Shown here: piece by piece, positions 50,285-59,422 of the stretch
Position numbering within the stretch: position 1 is the stretch's first letter
How the letters are laid out: every line of letters starts with the position of its first letter
NCBI RefSeq assembly: GCF_018860855.1
Contig: NZ_JAHKQE010000003.1
Span: forward strand, 1-60,331
From: Amphritea atlantica
GTDB taxonomy: Bacteria > Pseudomonadota > Gammaproteobacteria > Pseudomonadales > Balneatricaceae
Length of the DNA stretch: 60,331 nt
Direction of reading: 5' to 3'
Notes under the pieces: model-generated
The model's database searches: none
Seen by the model: the letters and a program-made list of their open reading frames with translations, nothing else
Told to the model about the DNA's origin: nothing
Translations under genes and position numbers: made by a program

Positions 50285-50299
50285 ATATAGTTGTTTCAA

Positions 50300-50558
50300 T
50301 CAGTTTGGGCGGCCATAACATTCCGTGCAATCTGACGGATATGGTCGTCTGAATTTTAAGCTCATCGTTAAGGTGAGCATTCACTCGCATGATCACCCGA
50401 AACGGGCTAGCAGGTTTAGCTATAAAACCCACCGCACCGACATCAAACGCCTTAGCTTCAAACATAATGTCAGTAAAGCCGAGTTCAGCGGTTGACTCTA
50501 ACAACGCGCCAAGCGACTCAATGGTCGACGATTCATCATCGATCCTAGCTAGGATGGG
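50300..50558 (-). pseudogene. Internally deleted response regulator remnant
   Basis: Minus-strand reading from about 50558 gives RIDDESSTIESLGALLES, matching the start of a receiver domain (DDE acidic pocket). It then jumps to GFTDIMFEAKAFDVGAVG and FIAKPASPFRVIMRVNAHL, the end of a receiver (K-P switch region, then the typical linker helix). The middle, including the phosphorylated Asp, is missing, and there is no start codon or intact output domain. The EAKAF-xx-GAV-x-FI-x-KP form is common in HD-GYP and diguanylate cyclase-type regulators. Likely deletion relic. Confidence 0.7.
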
Positions 50559-50660
50559 AACGGTGCTGAACCACGATAAAGCTCATATTGCTATCGCTCG
50601 ACAAGTTGGACACCATCGACTGCAGCGCCGCTAGACCTCCGGCTATTCGAGCGAGACGCT
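50547..50660 (-). pseudogene. Fragment of a CheB-type methylesterase
   Basis: Minus-strand reading gives AGGLAALQSMVSNLSSDSNM and then SFIVVQHRSHP before a stop. It corresponds to the conserved GASAGGLEAL...VVVQHL-x-P of CheB methylesterase domains, especially CheB/CheR fusions. Only about 38 codons survive and stops follow at once. It runs into the response regulator remnant, suggesting that one deletion removed most of a regulatory locus. Confidence 0.65.
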
Positions 50661-50924
50661 ACCACCGGCTCAGTTTAATATTGTTCTAAGCGTAGTATGT
50701 AAAGTGTCCAAAACCATTATAAACAAGTGTCATACGATAATATCTCCCGACACGATTCTGACCGCCCCGGTTAAATTAACTATTTTATTTTAAGCATTCA
50801 TATCAGAATTCAGTATCCTTGAGCCAAACCAGCGCTGACAGCGTGTTAATCTCATTACAATCACCCCGTTGCTCTAAAGCAACAACATAGCGGCTAAAGC
50901 AGTTGCAATAGAGGAAAGCGCTTT

Positions 50925-53900
50925 ATGTTCGATACAAGAATGCTCAAACGATCATTCAATTTGCTTCCAGAAATTGCTACCGTCATCATCGTTACACTGC
51001 TCATTACGCTGTTTTATCTCGTAGAAGAGAATCGCACCCAAGGCATACAAGAAAGGGTTATCAGTGAAGAGCAGGATGTTCTTTCAGAGCAGGTCATCTC
51101 GGTCAGCCAAGATCTACAAAGAACCCTGAATTCGCTCACCGCGATGGCTCATATCATCGAATCAGATTACACCGACGCCGAAAAGTTCTTAAGCCTTGCT
51201 ACGCTGGCAAGAGCCCACCCCGAATATTTACAGTTGCGGCATATTTCGGCATCAGGCACTGAGCTATTTAGAATCAACCAAGCAGATGATCGACTCATTC
51301 GGGTCGCACCCGACAAGCTGCAGGACAAATCGAAACGCCACTATGTTGAAGATGTTTTACATCTGCTACCCGGCGATACTTACATCTCAAAATTCGAACT
51401 CAATATGGAAGCCAATGAGATTGAGATACCGCCCCGACCGGTGCTTCGAATCGCACTCAGGTTGCAAGACAGCTTTGTCATTATCAACCTTGATGCAACG
51501 GAAATATTAGACCGCATCACCTCCCACTTTAGCGAGCGCGCCGATAGCTGGCTAATCAATGGTGACGGAGACTGGCTTATCGGCCCCGACAAAAGCCTTG
51601 AGTGGGGCTTTATGCTCGGACAGACTCACCGAATAGGCGAATACCTCTCTGCCGACCTTGCGAATGAGATCTTAACCGAGAAGAAGCCACACATTTTAAA
51701 AGATGATGCTGAACTGATCATTGCAGAGCATCTCGGCCATGACCTCGACACCAACGGCAAGCTCTATTTTGCTGAAGAATTAATTTTTATTCGGCATTTT
51801 CCGCCTGAATACATCACCAGCACCCTCAATAGCTCCCGCTTTATCTCTCCCTTAATTCTGGCCGCTTTGCTTATCTGCGCTGCCGGTGTGCTGCTGTGGT
51901 TATTACGGCTATCACAACGTTATCAACGGCTAAGCGATCTCAACCAAATCAACCAGCAAGAACTTAACCGGCTGAAAGAACTCGCCGATTTTTTACCACA
52001 GCTAACCTGGACCAGTGATGCACAGGGCCACTTTGATTTTATTAGCCAAACCTGGACCACCTATACCGGCGCATCTCAAAAAGCATTGAAAGGCGTAGGC
52101 TGGTATGAGTTCATCCACCCCGATGACCGAGCACTGCTGATGGACACTTGGCATAACTGCCTACAATCGGGCCATGATTTACAGTGCCGCTTTCGCATCC
52201 AATCACAAGATGGCCAATATCGTATGTTTGATAGCCGTGCCCGAGCGCTCAGGGCGAAAGATGGCAACATCATCCGTTGGTTTGGCTCCAGTTCCGATAT
52301 TCAAACGAGCCTCAATTATGAACAAGCCCTCGAAGAGGAAAAGCGACAGCTGACTCACAAATTAGAAACCAGCCAACAAGAGCAATTAAAAGTGCTGCTT
52401 CGTCTGCAGGCTGCCACCGATTCTGCGGGCATCGGCATCTGGGAGTATTCACCCGAGAACAACCTATTCGTCTGGGACAAACGAATGTACCAGCTCTATG
52501 GCATCGATAAACATTCAGCAACGCTGCACTACAATCAATGGTTACCTTTTGTTCATCCGGATGATGTCGCGACGGTTGAAAGTCAGTTAGCCGCAGCCAT
52601 CAAGGCCGATGCAACCCTCGACATACAATATCGCATCGTTCGCCCATCGGGCGAAACCGTCTGGATCAAAGCCTATGGTGTACCGGTGCATACCCGCCCA
52701 GGCAGCATAAAACTGGTGGGTGTTAATCATGATGTTACCGATGTTCAACTACTGAACCAACAACTGGAAAAATCCAACCACCAGCTCCAAGCCGAGGCGG
52801 ATAATGCCCGCAAACTGGCCGAAGCGAAGTCCCGCTTTCTTGCCAATATGAGCCATGAGATTCGTACCCCGATGAACGGCGTTATCGGTATGCTCGATCT
52901 GATACGTAAGACATCGCTCAATTCACAGCAACTGATGTACGCCGATAAAGCCTACTTTGCCTCAACCCGGTTACTGAGCATCCTCAACGATATTTTAGAT
53001 ATTTCCAGAATCGATTCGAATAATATCGAACTCAATATGATGGATTGCCCGCTAGAAAATATCATCCAGGAATCGGTCGAACTGTTCGCCATTCCTGCCG
53101 AAGAAAAGCAGCTAAAACTCACCGTGATGGTTGATCCATCGATGCCGCTCGAGCTGTATACCGATCAATTAAAGTTGGGGCAAATACTCTCCAATCTCGT
53201 CGGCAATGCTATTAAATTCTCCTCAACGGGCGGTCTCGTCACCGTCAGTTTCAAACCGGATCATTTTACCAAGACCAATTACATCCTCAATATCGAGGTG
53301 AGTGATTCAGGTATCGGCATCAGCCAAGAACAAAGCGAACGGATCTTCAATGCCTTTACCCAAGCCGATGAAAGCACTACCCGACGTTTTGGCGGTACGG
53401 GACTGGGCCTGGCTATCTGCCAACGCTTGGTCAATTTATTGGGCGGCAGTATTTCAGTCAGTAGTGCACTGGGCGAAGGTGCAATATTCAAATTAAGAAT
53501 ACCGATCACTAAAACAGCCACACCGGCATTAAAAGACCTGCGAATTGAGAAGCTCAGCACACTGTTAGTCACCGACTCGGCAGATGTTATCGAGATGCTA
53601 CAGGCTCACTTTAAGCATTGGAAAATAAAGCTAAGCGTGGCAAATAATTATACCGATGCTTTTGCGACGATTGATCAGTTACTCCACGACAATGAAAAAT
53701 TTGTCCTGCTAGCCGATCTAACACCCCAAAACCAAGAGCTGTTTTTGAATAACCTTGCCACCCACGATGCGGCCCAAGCGACTATTTTGCAAAACAGTAT
53801 CGTGTTCCTCTCCGCCAGTCATCCTTCGACACTACGCTCAAGCCTGCAAGATTTAGGCATACAGGCCATTACCAAACCGCTAACACCCTCCCGTGTTTAC

Positions 53901-54965
53901 AACACACTCACGGGGCTTAACAAAAAAGTTATGCCATCAAGCCTAAGGGGTTCTAATGATGTGCTATACCCCGGATTGAAAGTGTTGTCAGTGGATGATG
54001 TTGAGTTAAACCAAGATGTTATCGAAGGCCTTCTCAAACCATTGGAGCTTGAGCTTCATCTGGCCAACTCTGCCGCTGCAGCCTTGGAGATCATACAACA
54101 GCACGACGTTGACGTTATTTTGATGGATATTCACATGGAAGGAATGAGTGGTCTAGAAGCCACCCAGGTCATTCGTAAACTACCGGCTATTAAACAGCCG
54201 TTAATTTTCGCCCTATCAGCCTCGGTGATGGAAGAAGACCGAAAAGCAGGTAAACAAGCGGGTATGGATGGCTATCTAACCAAGCCTTTTCATCTACGCG
54301 ATTTTATTCACGCCCTCAAACAACACGGCATTAACGGCAATGAAACCGAAAAACGCAGCATCCCAGTGCTGCCGACTGAGCCGACATGGTCACTGCCGAG
54401 CTTTATTAATGAAAAGCAGGCCATGATTCAGATGAACGGCAATCAACAAATCCTGCTTAACTGCATCAGAAGCTTTATCGTTGGGTTTAAAGATTTCAAT
54501 ACTTTATACGCACAAGCACTGGCAACTCAGGATCATAATAAAGTCAAACAGCTGGCCCATAAGTTAAAAGGAGCGGCGTTAAATATCTGCGACGCTGAGC
54601 TATCGACACTGGCTAAACAACAGGAGCAAACACAGCAGAGAGACTCACAGAACGATGCCGACGCCATGCTGCATTTATTCAATAATCATTATGCAGAACT
54701 CGTTTTACTGCTCAGCAAAATACCCAAAAGCAAAGGCGACACGAATGCAGCCAATATCTCACAAGATCAACTGCTGGTCAGCCTCAAAGAAAAACTGCAG
54801 CAACATAGCTATATCAGCACTGAGCAACGGCAAACGCTCGATACCGTACTGAGTGAAAATGGTCATAGTCTGATTGCCCAAGCGTTATCCACAGCCCTGA
54901 TGGGTTTTGACTACGACAAAGCACTTGAGTTGATTAACTCGATCGATAGTGAAGCCAACGAATAA
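50925..54965 (+). CDS. Hybrid sensor histidine kinase with PAS, receiver and HPt domains
   Basis: 1346 residues, membrane-bound tripartite kinase of the BarA/ArcB plan. TM1 about 15-35, periplasmic sensor 36-300, TM2 about 305-325. Two PAS domains (about 346-465 and 488-610, each with PAC-type HPDD motif) and a short coiled coil. The HisKA phospho-His is H644 (SHEIRTP); HATPase has N-box NLVGNAIKF, SDSGIGIS and FGGTGLGLA. A weakly conserved receiver (about 875-1000; ADLTP, TKPL) precedes a canonical receiver with D1068 (LMDIHM) and TKPF. C-terminal HPt has H1212 (AHKLKGAA). No intact cognate response regulator is adjacent; a remnant lies upstream. The signal is unknown. Confidence 0.93.
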   Translation: MFDTRMLKRSFNLLPEIATVIIVTLLITLFYLVEENRTQGIQERVISEEQDVLSEQVISVSQDLQRTLNSLTAMAHIIESDYTDAEKFLSLATLARAHPEYLQLRHISASGTELFRINQADDRLIRVAPDKLQDKSKRHYVEDVLHLLPGDTYISKFELNMEANEIEIPPRPVLRIALRLQDSFVIINLDATEILDRITSHFSERADSWLINGDGDWLIGPDKSLEWGFMLGQTHRIGEYLSADLANEILTEKKPHILKDDAELIIAEHLGHDLDTNGKLYFAEELIFIRHFPPEYITSTLNSSRFISPLILAALLICAAGVLLWLLRLSQRYQRLSDLNQINQQELNRLKELADFLPQLTWTSDAQGHFDFISQTWTTYTGASQKALKGVGWYEFIHPDDRALLMDTWHNCLQSGHDLQCRFRIQSQDGQYRMFDSRARALRAKDGNIIRWFGSSSDIQTSLNYEQALEEEKRQLTHKLETSQQEQLKVLLRLQAATDSAGIGIWEYSPENNLFVWDKRMYQLYGIDKHSATLHYNQWLPFVHPDDVATVESQLAAAIKADATLDIQYRIVRPSGETVWIKAYGVPVHTRPGSIKLVGVNHDVTDVQLLNQQLEKSNHQLQAEADNARKLAEAKSRFLANMSHEIRTPMNGVIGMLDLIRKTSLNSQQLMYADKAYFASTRLLSILNDILDISRIDSNNIELNMMDCPLENIIQESVELFAIPAEEKQLKLTVMVDPSMPLELYTDQLKLGQILSNLVGNAIKFSSTGGLVTVSFKPDHFTKTNYILNIEVSDSGIGISQEQSERIFNAFTQADESTTRRFGGTGLGLAICQRLVNLLGGSISVSSALGEGAIFKLRIPITKTATPALKDLRIEKLSTLLVTDSADVIEMLQAHFKHWKIKLSVANNYTDAFATIDQLLHDNEKFVLLADLTPQNQELFLNNLATHDAAQATILQNSIVFLSASHPSTLRSSLQDLGIQAITKPLTPSRVYNTLTGLNKKVMPSSLRGSNDVLYPGLKVLSVDDVELNQDVIEGLLKPLELELHLANSAAAALEIIQQHDVDVILMDIHMEGMSGLEATQVIRKLPAIKQPLIFALSASVMEEDRKAGKQAGMDGYLTKPFHLRDFIHALKQHGINGNETEKRSIPVLPTEPTWSLPSFINEKQAMIQMNGNQQILLNCIRSFIVGFKDFNTLYAQALATQDHNKVKQLAHKLKGAALNICDAELSTLAKQQEQTQQRDSQNDADAMLHLFNNHYAELVLLLSKIPKSKGDTNAANISQDQLLVSLKEKLQQHSYISTEQRQTLDTVLSENGHSLIAQALSTALMGFDYDKALELINSIDSEANE

Positions 54966-54983
54966 ACACTGTGTGTTAACGAC

Positions 54984-55009
54984 CGGCTGGACCTTTATCT
55001 GTCCAGCCG
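54984..55009. terminator. Hairpin between kinase and efflux genes
   Basis: CGGCTGGAC-CTTTATCT-GTCCAGCCG, a 9 bp perfect stem between two convergent genes. The T-run is poor, so termination efficiency is uncertain. Confidence 0.5.
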
Positions 55010-55055
55010 ATTCGCCACCTTATTGCTAATCCCTTTAATACTAACCCCTTGAATG

Positions 55056-56570
55056 CTAGCGCCCTTTAGCGCCGGATAGAAAAGGCGGTTTGGCAAACCA
55101 CACCGTCGCCATCAGGGCTAAGAATATCCATCCCAGCAGCGCAAAATAATCCACCGTCGAGATCATATAGGCCTGCGCTTCGATCAGCTGTTCAATACGC
55201 CCATAATTTTGCAACGTTGGACCACCCAGCAGATCAAGATAGTGCTGTGTTTCTGGACTGTACGGGGTGATATGTTCCGTCAGATGGGCATGTTCCACCG
55301 CTGCCTGCCGATGCCACCACCAGGTGGTCAGAGACGAGGCAAAACTGCCTCCGAGCACCCGTAAAAATGTCGCCAAACCAGAACCATCGGCAATCTCGCG
55401 GGGAGATAAGCTCGATAGCAAAATAGTGGTTGCCGGCATAAAGAACAGGGCCACCCCTAGCCCCATCGCCAACTGGATCATGGCGATATGGTAGTAATCC
55501 ACCTCCAAGTTAAAATTCGCCCGCGCAAAGCTGGATAATGCCATCGCAAGAAAAGCGATACTGGTGAGCAGTCGCATATCTACTTTATAGCCAAACCGCC
55601 CCACAATAGGTGACAGTATGACCGGCACAATACCGATAGGCGCGGCCGCCATGCCCGCCCATACAGCGGTATAGCCCATGCGTGTTTGCAGCCACACCGG
55701 CAACAGCAAGTTAAGACCAAAAAAGGCAGAATAACCCAACACCAACACAATGGTGCCGAAGGTAAAGTTACGATGACGAAACAGTCTTAAGTTAATCACC
55801 GGATGCTCTTCGGTCATCTCCCAGATCACCATCGAGATCAACGCAATCACCGCCACCCCGGCGCTGTAGATAATAAACTCCGATTCAAACCAATCCAGAT
55901 CATTACCCTTATCCAGCACCACCTGTAATAGCCCAACCCCCAACACCAGCAGGGCTAAACCCACATAGTCGATCGGCTTTTTTTCGGTTTCTTCTGGACG
56001 ATTGCGCAACTGCGACCACACCACTGCCACGGCAAACAACCCAATCGGCAGATTAATAAAGAAGATCCACGGCCAAGAATAGTTATCCGTTAGCCAACCA
56101 CCTGAAATCGGCCCCAAAATCGGTGCCACCACCGCCACCATCGCTAACAACGACAACGCCATGCCGCGCCGTGCTGCCGGATAGATGGCAATCAGTAAGG
56201 TCTGCGCAATCGGATAAAGCGGCCCGGCGACAAAGCCTTGCAGGGCCCGAAAGAACACCAGTTCGGGCAGTGAGGTGGCGATACCACAGAGAAACGAGGT
56301 GAACATAAACAGACAAACAGAGCCGATAAACAAACGCACTTCGCCCACCCGACGCGCCATCCAACCGGTTAGCGGCAATGCGATCGCATTACACACGGCA
56401 AACGAGGTAATCACCCAAGTGCCCTGCTCGCTGCTGGCCCCCAGATTACCGGTGATCGACGTGAGTGCGACATTGGCAATCGTGGTATCCAGCACCTGCA
56501 TAAAGGTCGCTAACGCTAGACCAATCGTGGCTAGCACCAAATTAGCGGGAACAAACCGGATCGCACTCAT
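55056..56570 (-). CDS. EmrB-type MFS drug efflux pump (DHA2 family)
   Basis: 504 residues, 14 predicted membrane segments. LDTTIANVALTSITGNLGAS after TM1, WVITSFAVCNAIALPLTGWMARRVG, RALQGFVAGPLYPIAQTLL, and LGPISGGWLTDNYSWPWIFFINLPIG are DHA2 signatures. It works with the adaptor encoded upstream and an outer-membrane TolC. The start overlaps the stop of the adaptor gene (ATGA). Confidence 0.93.
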   Translation of the reverse strand: MSAIRFVPANLVLATIGLALATFMQVLDTTIANVALTSITGNLGASSEQGTWVITSFAVCNAIALPLTGWMARRVGEVRLFIGSVCLFMFTSFLCGIATSLPELVFFRALQGFVAGPLYPIAQTLLIAIYPAARRGMALSLLAMVAVVAPILGPISGGWLTDNYSWPWIFFINLPIGLFAVAVVWSQLRNRPEETEKKPIDYVGLALLVLGVGLLQVVLDKGNDLDWFESEFIIYSAGVAVIALISMVIWEMTEEHPVINLRLFRHRNFTFGTIVLVLGYSAFFGLNLLLPVWLQTRMGYTAVWAGMAAAPIGIVPVILSPIVGRFGYKVDMRLLTSIAFLAMALSSFARANFNLEVDYYHIAMIQLAMGLGVALFFMPATTILLSSLSPREIADGSGLATFLRVLGGSFASSLTTWWWHRQAAVEHAHLTEHITPYSPETQHYLDLLGGPTLQNYGRIEQLIEAQAYMISTVDYFALLGWIFLALMATVWFAKPPFLSGAKGR

Positions 56571-57775
56571 TGAACTTGAGACACCGCGCTATCGTTTTGG
56601 GTCATCGTTTCACTATTGGCGCGAATCAATTCGGCCGCTAGCTGATCCGCCTCTTGCAGCAGATTGGCATAGATATCGGTGGCATAGCGGGCCGAATGAT
56701 CGACATGGCTGGCAAGCACTTCGCCATCCTGTTGATGCAGATCGACCTCAACCTTAGTGGACATCCCCAAACGCAACGGGTGCGCCTGTAACTCTTCCGC
56801 TTGTAAGCCGATGCGTACCGGCACCCGCTGGACAATTTTAATCCAGTTACCGCTGGCATTCTGAGCGGGCAATAGAGCAAACGCGCCCCCTGTACCGACC
56901 CCGAGGCTTTCGATCCGCCCCTGATAGTGCACATCACTACCATACAGGTCCGCCGTAATATCGACCGTCTGGCCGATCTGCATCTGGCTCATCTGGGTCT
57001 CTTTAAAGTTCGCCTCAATCCACACCTGATCCAACGGTATCACCGCCATTAACGCCTGCCCTGTGGCCACCCGAGCACCCGGCTGAACGCTGCGCTGGGC
57101 CACATAACCGCTCACCGGCGCAATCAGATGAGTGCGGGCATGGTTTATAAACGCCTGATGTAACTTAGCCCTCGCCGCTTGCACCTTCGGATGGGTCGCA
57201 ATCGTTGTCCCCTCCACCAGCGCCAACGTACTAGAAAGCTGCTGGCGAGTGCTAATCAACGCATTTTCAGCCTCCCCCAGGGCATCGCGGGAGTGAGACA
57301 TGATCTCTTCCGACAAAACCCCCGCCGCCGCCAATTTATCTCGACGCTTAAAATCACTGCGCGCTTGCTGCAGCTCAAGCTTGCGAGTCGCTAATTGTGC
57401 ACGGAAGTTATCCACACTAGAGAAAAGCCCACGAACTTCACGCACCGTCGCGGCTAAATCTGCTTTCGCCTGCTCCAATGCGATAGTGGTATCACTCGGG
57501 TCCAGCTCGACCAGCACCTGTCCTTGCTCAACATAATCACCGTCATCCGCATTGATACGAATCACCGTGCCATTAATGCCTGAACCAATTTGCACCCGGT
57601 TACCATCAACATAGGCATCTTCTGTATCCTCATAAAAGCGACCATACAGATGCTCATAGGCAAATACAGACCCAACCACCACCAGCACAATAAAAAACAG
57701 GCCACTCAATAAAACTAAACGGCTACGCTTAGCTGATGCAGGCCGTGTTTCAACCGCTACATTCTCTTCATTCAT
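56567..57775 (-). CDS. EmrA-type membrane fusion protein (HlyD family)
   Basis: 402 residues. One N-terminal TM (about 21-43), a biotinyl-lipoyl-like segment NGTVIRINADDGDYVEQGQVLVELD, a coiled-coil hairpin (about 95-195), then RTHLIAPVSGYVAQRSVQPGARV. This is the periplasmic adaptor of the efflux pump encoded next. It lies between the marR and emrB-like genes. Confidence 0.92.
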   Translation of the reverse strand: MNEENVAVETRPASAKRSRLVLLSGLFFIVLVVVGSVFAYEHLYGRFYEDTEDAYVDGNRVQIGSGINGTVIRINADDGDYVEQGQVLVELDPSDTTIALEQAKADLAATVREVRGLFSSVDNFRAQLATRKLELQQARSDFKRRDKLAAAGVLSEEIMSHSRDALGEAENALISTRQQLSSTLALVEGTTIATHPKVQAARAKLHQAFINHARTHLIAPVSGYVAQRSVQPGARVATGQALMAVIPLDQVWIEANFKETQMSQMQIGQTVDITADLYGSDVHYQGRIESLGVGTGGAFALLPAQNASGNWIKIVQRVPVRIGLQAEELQAHPLRLGMSTKVEVDLHQQDGEVLASHVDHSARYATDIYANLLQEADQLAAELIRANSETMTQNDSAVSQVQ

Positions 57776-57795
57776 CGCTTTATTCCGCCTATTCT

Positions 57796-58293
57796 TTATT
57801 CAGCTTTACACGGCACTGTCGGTTCTTCCATCAACCCAGTGGGCACCAACATCTTGCGTATAATACGATCCAGTTCACTCAGCTCCTGCGGGCTAAGTTC
57901 ACCGGTCAACTCATTCAATAGATCTGCAGCTAAGCCATGCATCTGATGACTCAGGGCCGTACCCTCTTCGGTCGGTTTAAGGCGCACCTGCCGACGATCA
58001 TTAGGACACCGTTTGCGTACTAAGAGATTGCGCTGCTCTAGCCGATCTAACATCCGCGTCATCGCCCCGCTATCAATCGACAAGCGTCGCGTCAGCTCCG
58101 AAGGTGTTTCCACCTGTTCAACGATAATCAACCGCATCACGCGAAACTGTGGCCCAGTGATATTGAAAGGTTTAAGGTATTTATCCAGCAATCGATCTTT
58201 ATGCTGATTCAACAGGAAAATAAGATGCGCAATGCTCAGCCGAGTCGGCACATTGTCTTCAGTAAAATGGATCATTGAGTGTTCTCTAGACAA
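57796..58293 (-). CDS. MarR-family repressor of the efflux operon
   Basis: 165 residues with a winged helix-turn-helix: LDKYLKPFNITGPQFRVMRLI, TPSELTRRLSIDSGAMTRMLDRLEQRNLL, VRKRCPNDRRQVRLKPTEEG. Same order as E. coli emrR-emrA-emrB. Two palindromes upstream (58304, 58338) are candidate operators for autoregulation. Confidence 0.93.
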   Translation of the reverse strand: MSREHSMIHFTEDNVPTRLSIAHLIFLLNQHKDRLLDKYLKPFNITGPQFRVMRLIIVEQVETPSELTRRLSIDSGAMTRMLDRLEQRNLLVRKRCPNDRRQVRLKPTEEGTALSHQMHGLAADLLNELTGELSPQELSELDRIIRKMLVPTGLMEEPTVPCKAE

Positions 58294-58303
58294 ATCATGC
58301 TAT

Positions 58304-58356
58304 TTAACTGCCTAGGCAGCTAAATTGAAGTAAGATACTGCCATGGCAGCTAAATT
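58304..58356 (-). promoter_or_regulatory. Double operator of the emrRAB-like operon
   Basis: Two copies of CTGCC-NN-GGCAGCTAAATT, at 58308-58326 and 58338-58356, centres 30 bp apart (about three helical turns). The first is part of a near-perfect 20-base palindrome TTAACTGCCTAGGCAGCTAA (58304-58323). The second centres on CTGCCATGGCAG. They overlap the likely start region of the marR gene. Confidence 0.75.
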
Positions 58357-58357
58357 T

Positions 58358-58363
58358 TGTCAA
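58358..58363 (-). promoter_or_regulatory. -35 box of the emrRAB-like operon
   Basis: TTGACA on the minus strand, 2 bp upstream of the operator pair. The -10 is less clear: CAGTAT at 17 bp spacing is possible. Repressor on the operators would cover this region. Confidence 0.5.
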
Positions 58364-58448
58364 AGTAGTTCTAACGAAAACGCCTGATCCGACGAAATGA
58401 ACTAATATAGGCGGCTGCTTGTCTACTGCCGGTACTGGAGAATATAAA

Positions 58449-58898
58449 ATGATTACCAAGCTGAAGTCTTTTTTGGAAACCTTTCTACCCGATAACGCTG
58501 CGGGGGAAAACCCACAAACCTTGCTATCACTGGCTTCCGCGGCACTGATGGTTGAAGTGTTGATATCTGATTATGAGCGCAAGCCCGAAGAGGAGAAAAC
58601 ATTATTAAGCCTATTGAAAAAGAGCTTTTCGCTGGATCAAACCACCGCCCAAGCACTCTTTGAACGAGCCAAACAAGCCCAACATGAGGCGACCGACTAC
58701 TTTCGCTTCACCTCACAGATCAACGAGCTATGCAGCCCTGAAGAAAAGGTTTCCTTAGTTGAAAACCTCTGGCGGGTCGCTTATGCCGATGGCGAGTTAC
58801 ACCATTATGAAGAACATGTGATCCGTCGCATCGCCGACCTAATCTATGTATCTCATACGGATTTCATTACTGCTAAATTGCGGGTGGTTGAGGCGTAA
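58449..58898 (+). CDS. TerB-family protein
   Basis: 149 residues from the ATG at 58449, which has GGAG 8 bp upstream; an in-frame ATG at 58419 lacks one. All-helical TerB-like fold: LSLASAALMVEVLISDYERKPEEEKTLL and LVENLWRVAYADGELHHYEEHVIRRIADL, where DGELHHYEEHVIRRIA is the typical TerB metal-binding signature. Cytosolic, function unknown; not proof of tellurite resistance. Divergent from the marR operon. Confidence 0.88.
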   Translation: MITKLKSFLETFLPDNAAGENPQTLLSLASAALMVEVLISDYERKPEEEKTLLSLLKKSFSLDQTTAQALFERAKQAQHEATDYFRFTSQINELCSPEEKVSLVENLWRVAYADGELHHYEEHVIRRIADLIYVSHTDFITAKLRVVEA

Positions 58899-59276
58899 TT
58901 AAAACAGAGGCCTAAATAAACGTTTTCAATCGTGAAGAACCACGATAAAGATTTGCTTTTTGGGGAGTAAAATCAGTTATTAGAATGACACAAAAAACCA
59001 TCGCCAATTCATTGTCACGATGGTCTTAAATTGATTAGCCATAAACTCGCTAATTGATCTCAGGTTGGATGGTGTTACATCAAATCTAGACAGGTAAGCC
59101 CCGTTAGCCCCTGCTCAATCTCTACGGCTGCATGCCATTAAATACCATGCGCTGATCCAAGACTGCTCGTTCAATCTCCGTCAGCTCAAAATTTATGGCC
59201 ATCGTTATTGCCCAGCATATCCAGCCCATCCACTATCAACACCTCTTTATTGTTATAAAGAGCCGTCATTTAGTCC
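58899..59276. other. Gene-poor stretch after the TerB gene
   Basis: 378 bp. A 7 bp inverted repeat ACCATCG...CGATGGT lies near 58997-59025 with a 14-base loop, not followed by a T-run. The right half contains a frameshifted coding-like stretch (59075-59269, minus), listed separately. Nothing else was seen. Confidence 0.5.
59075..59269 (-). pseudogene. Frameshifted gene remnant of unknown family
   Basis: Three consecutive minus-strand segments in different frames read coding-like: MTALYNNKEVLIVDGLDMLG, then AINFELTEIERAVLDQRMVF, then VEIEQGLTGLTCLDLM before a stop. Shifts near 59215 and 59130 would join them into about 65 codons. I do not recognise the product. It may equally be chance. It begins 7 bp after the small secreted-peptide relic. 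Confidence 0.3.
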
Positions 59277-59375
59277 TTAATCAACCACACGATCTGAATC
59301 AGAATTGACCGAAGTACTGACTGCTGCTGCAGCCAGTACTGATGCCATACTGATGGTAGTGATAAGTATATTCAT
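59277..59375 (-). CDS. 32-residue signal-peptide micro-ORF, relic of the secreted-peptide array
   Basis: The encoded 32 residues start MNILITTISMASVLAAAAVS, clearly related to the MKALITTIALASALAAGTAS start of the neighbouring peptides. The mature part is only a short acidic tail (TSVNSDSDRVVD). AAGGA lies 7 bp before the ATG, the same ribosome binding site spacing as in the paralogues. Either a decayed last copy of the array or a diverged tiny secreted peptide. Too short for normal ORF calling. Confidence 0.55.
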   Translation of the reverse strand: MNILITTISMASVLAAAAVSTSVNSDSDRVVD

Positions 59376-59422
59376 ACTCCGTTCCTTGATAATAGCTTTC
59401 AATAACTCGCTTTACGGAGTGG

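Larger units (their letters stand above)
50285..50924. other. Gene-poor stretch with decayed regulator genes
   Basis: 640 bp between the oxygenase and the sensor kinase. The left 380 bp hold, on the minus strand, remains of a response regulator and of a CheB-like protein, described separately. 50661-50924 shows no gene; AGAGGAAAGCGC before 50925 is the kinase's ribosome binding site. A plus-strand frame at 50389-50634 is the shadow of the remnant. Confidence 0.6.

Noticed and set aside
50389-50634. 81-codon plus-strand frame
   Set aside because: It is opposite to the decayed regulator fragments, whose minus-strand translation has clear protein motifs.
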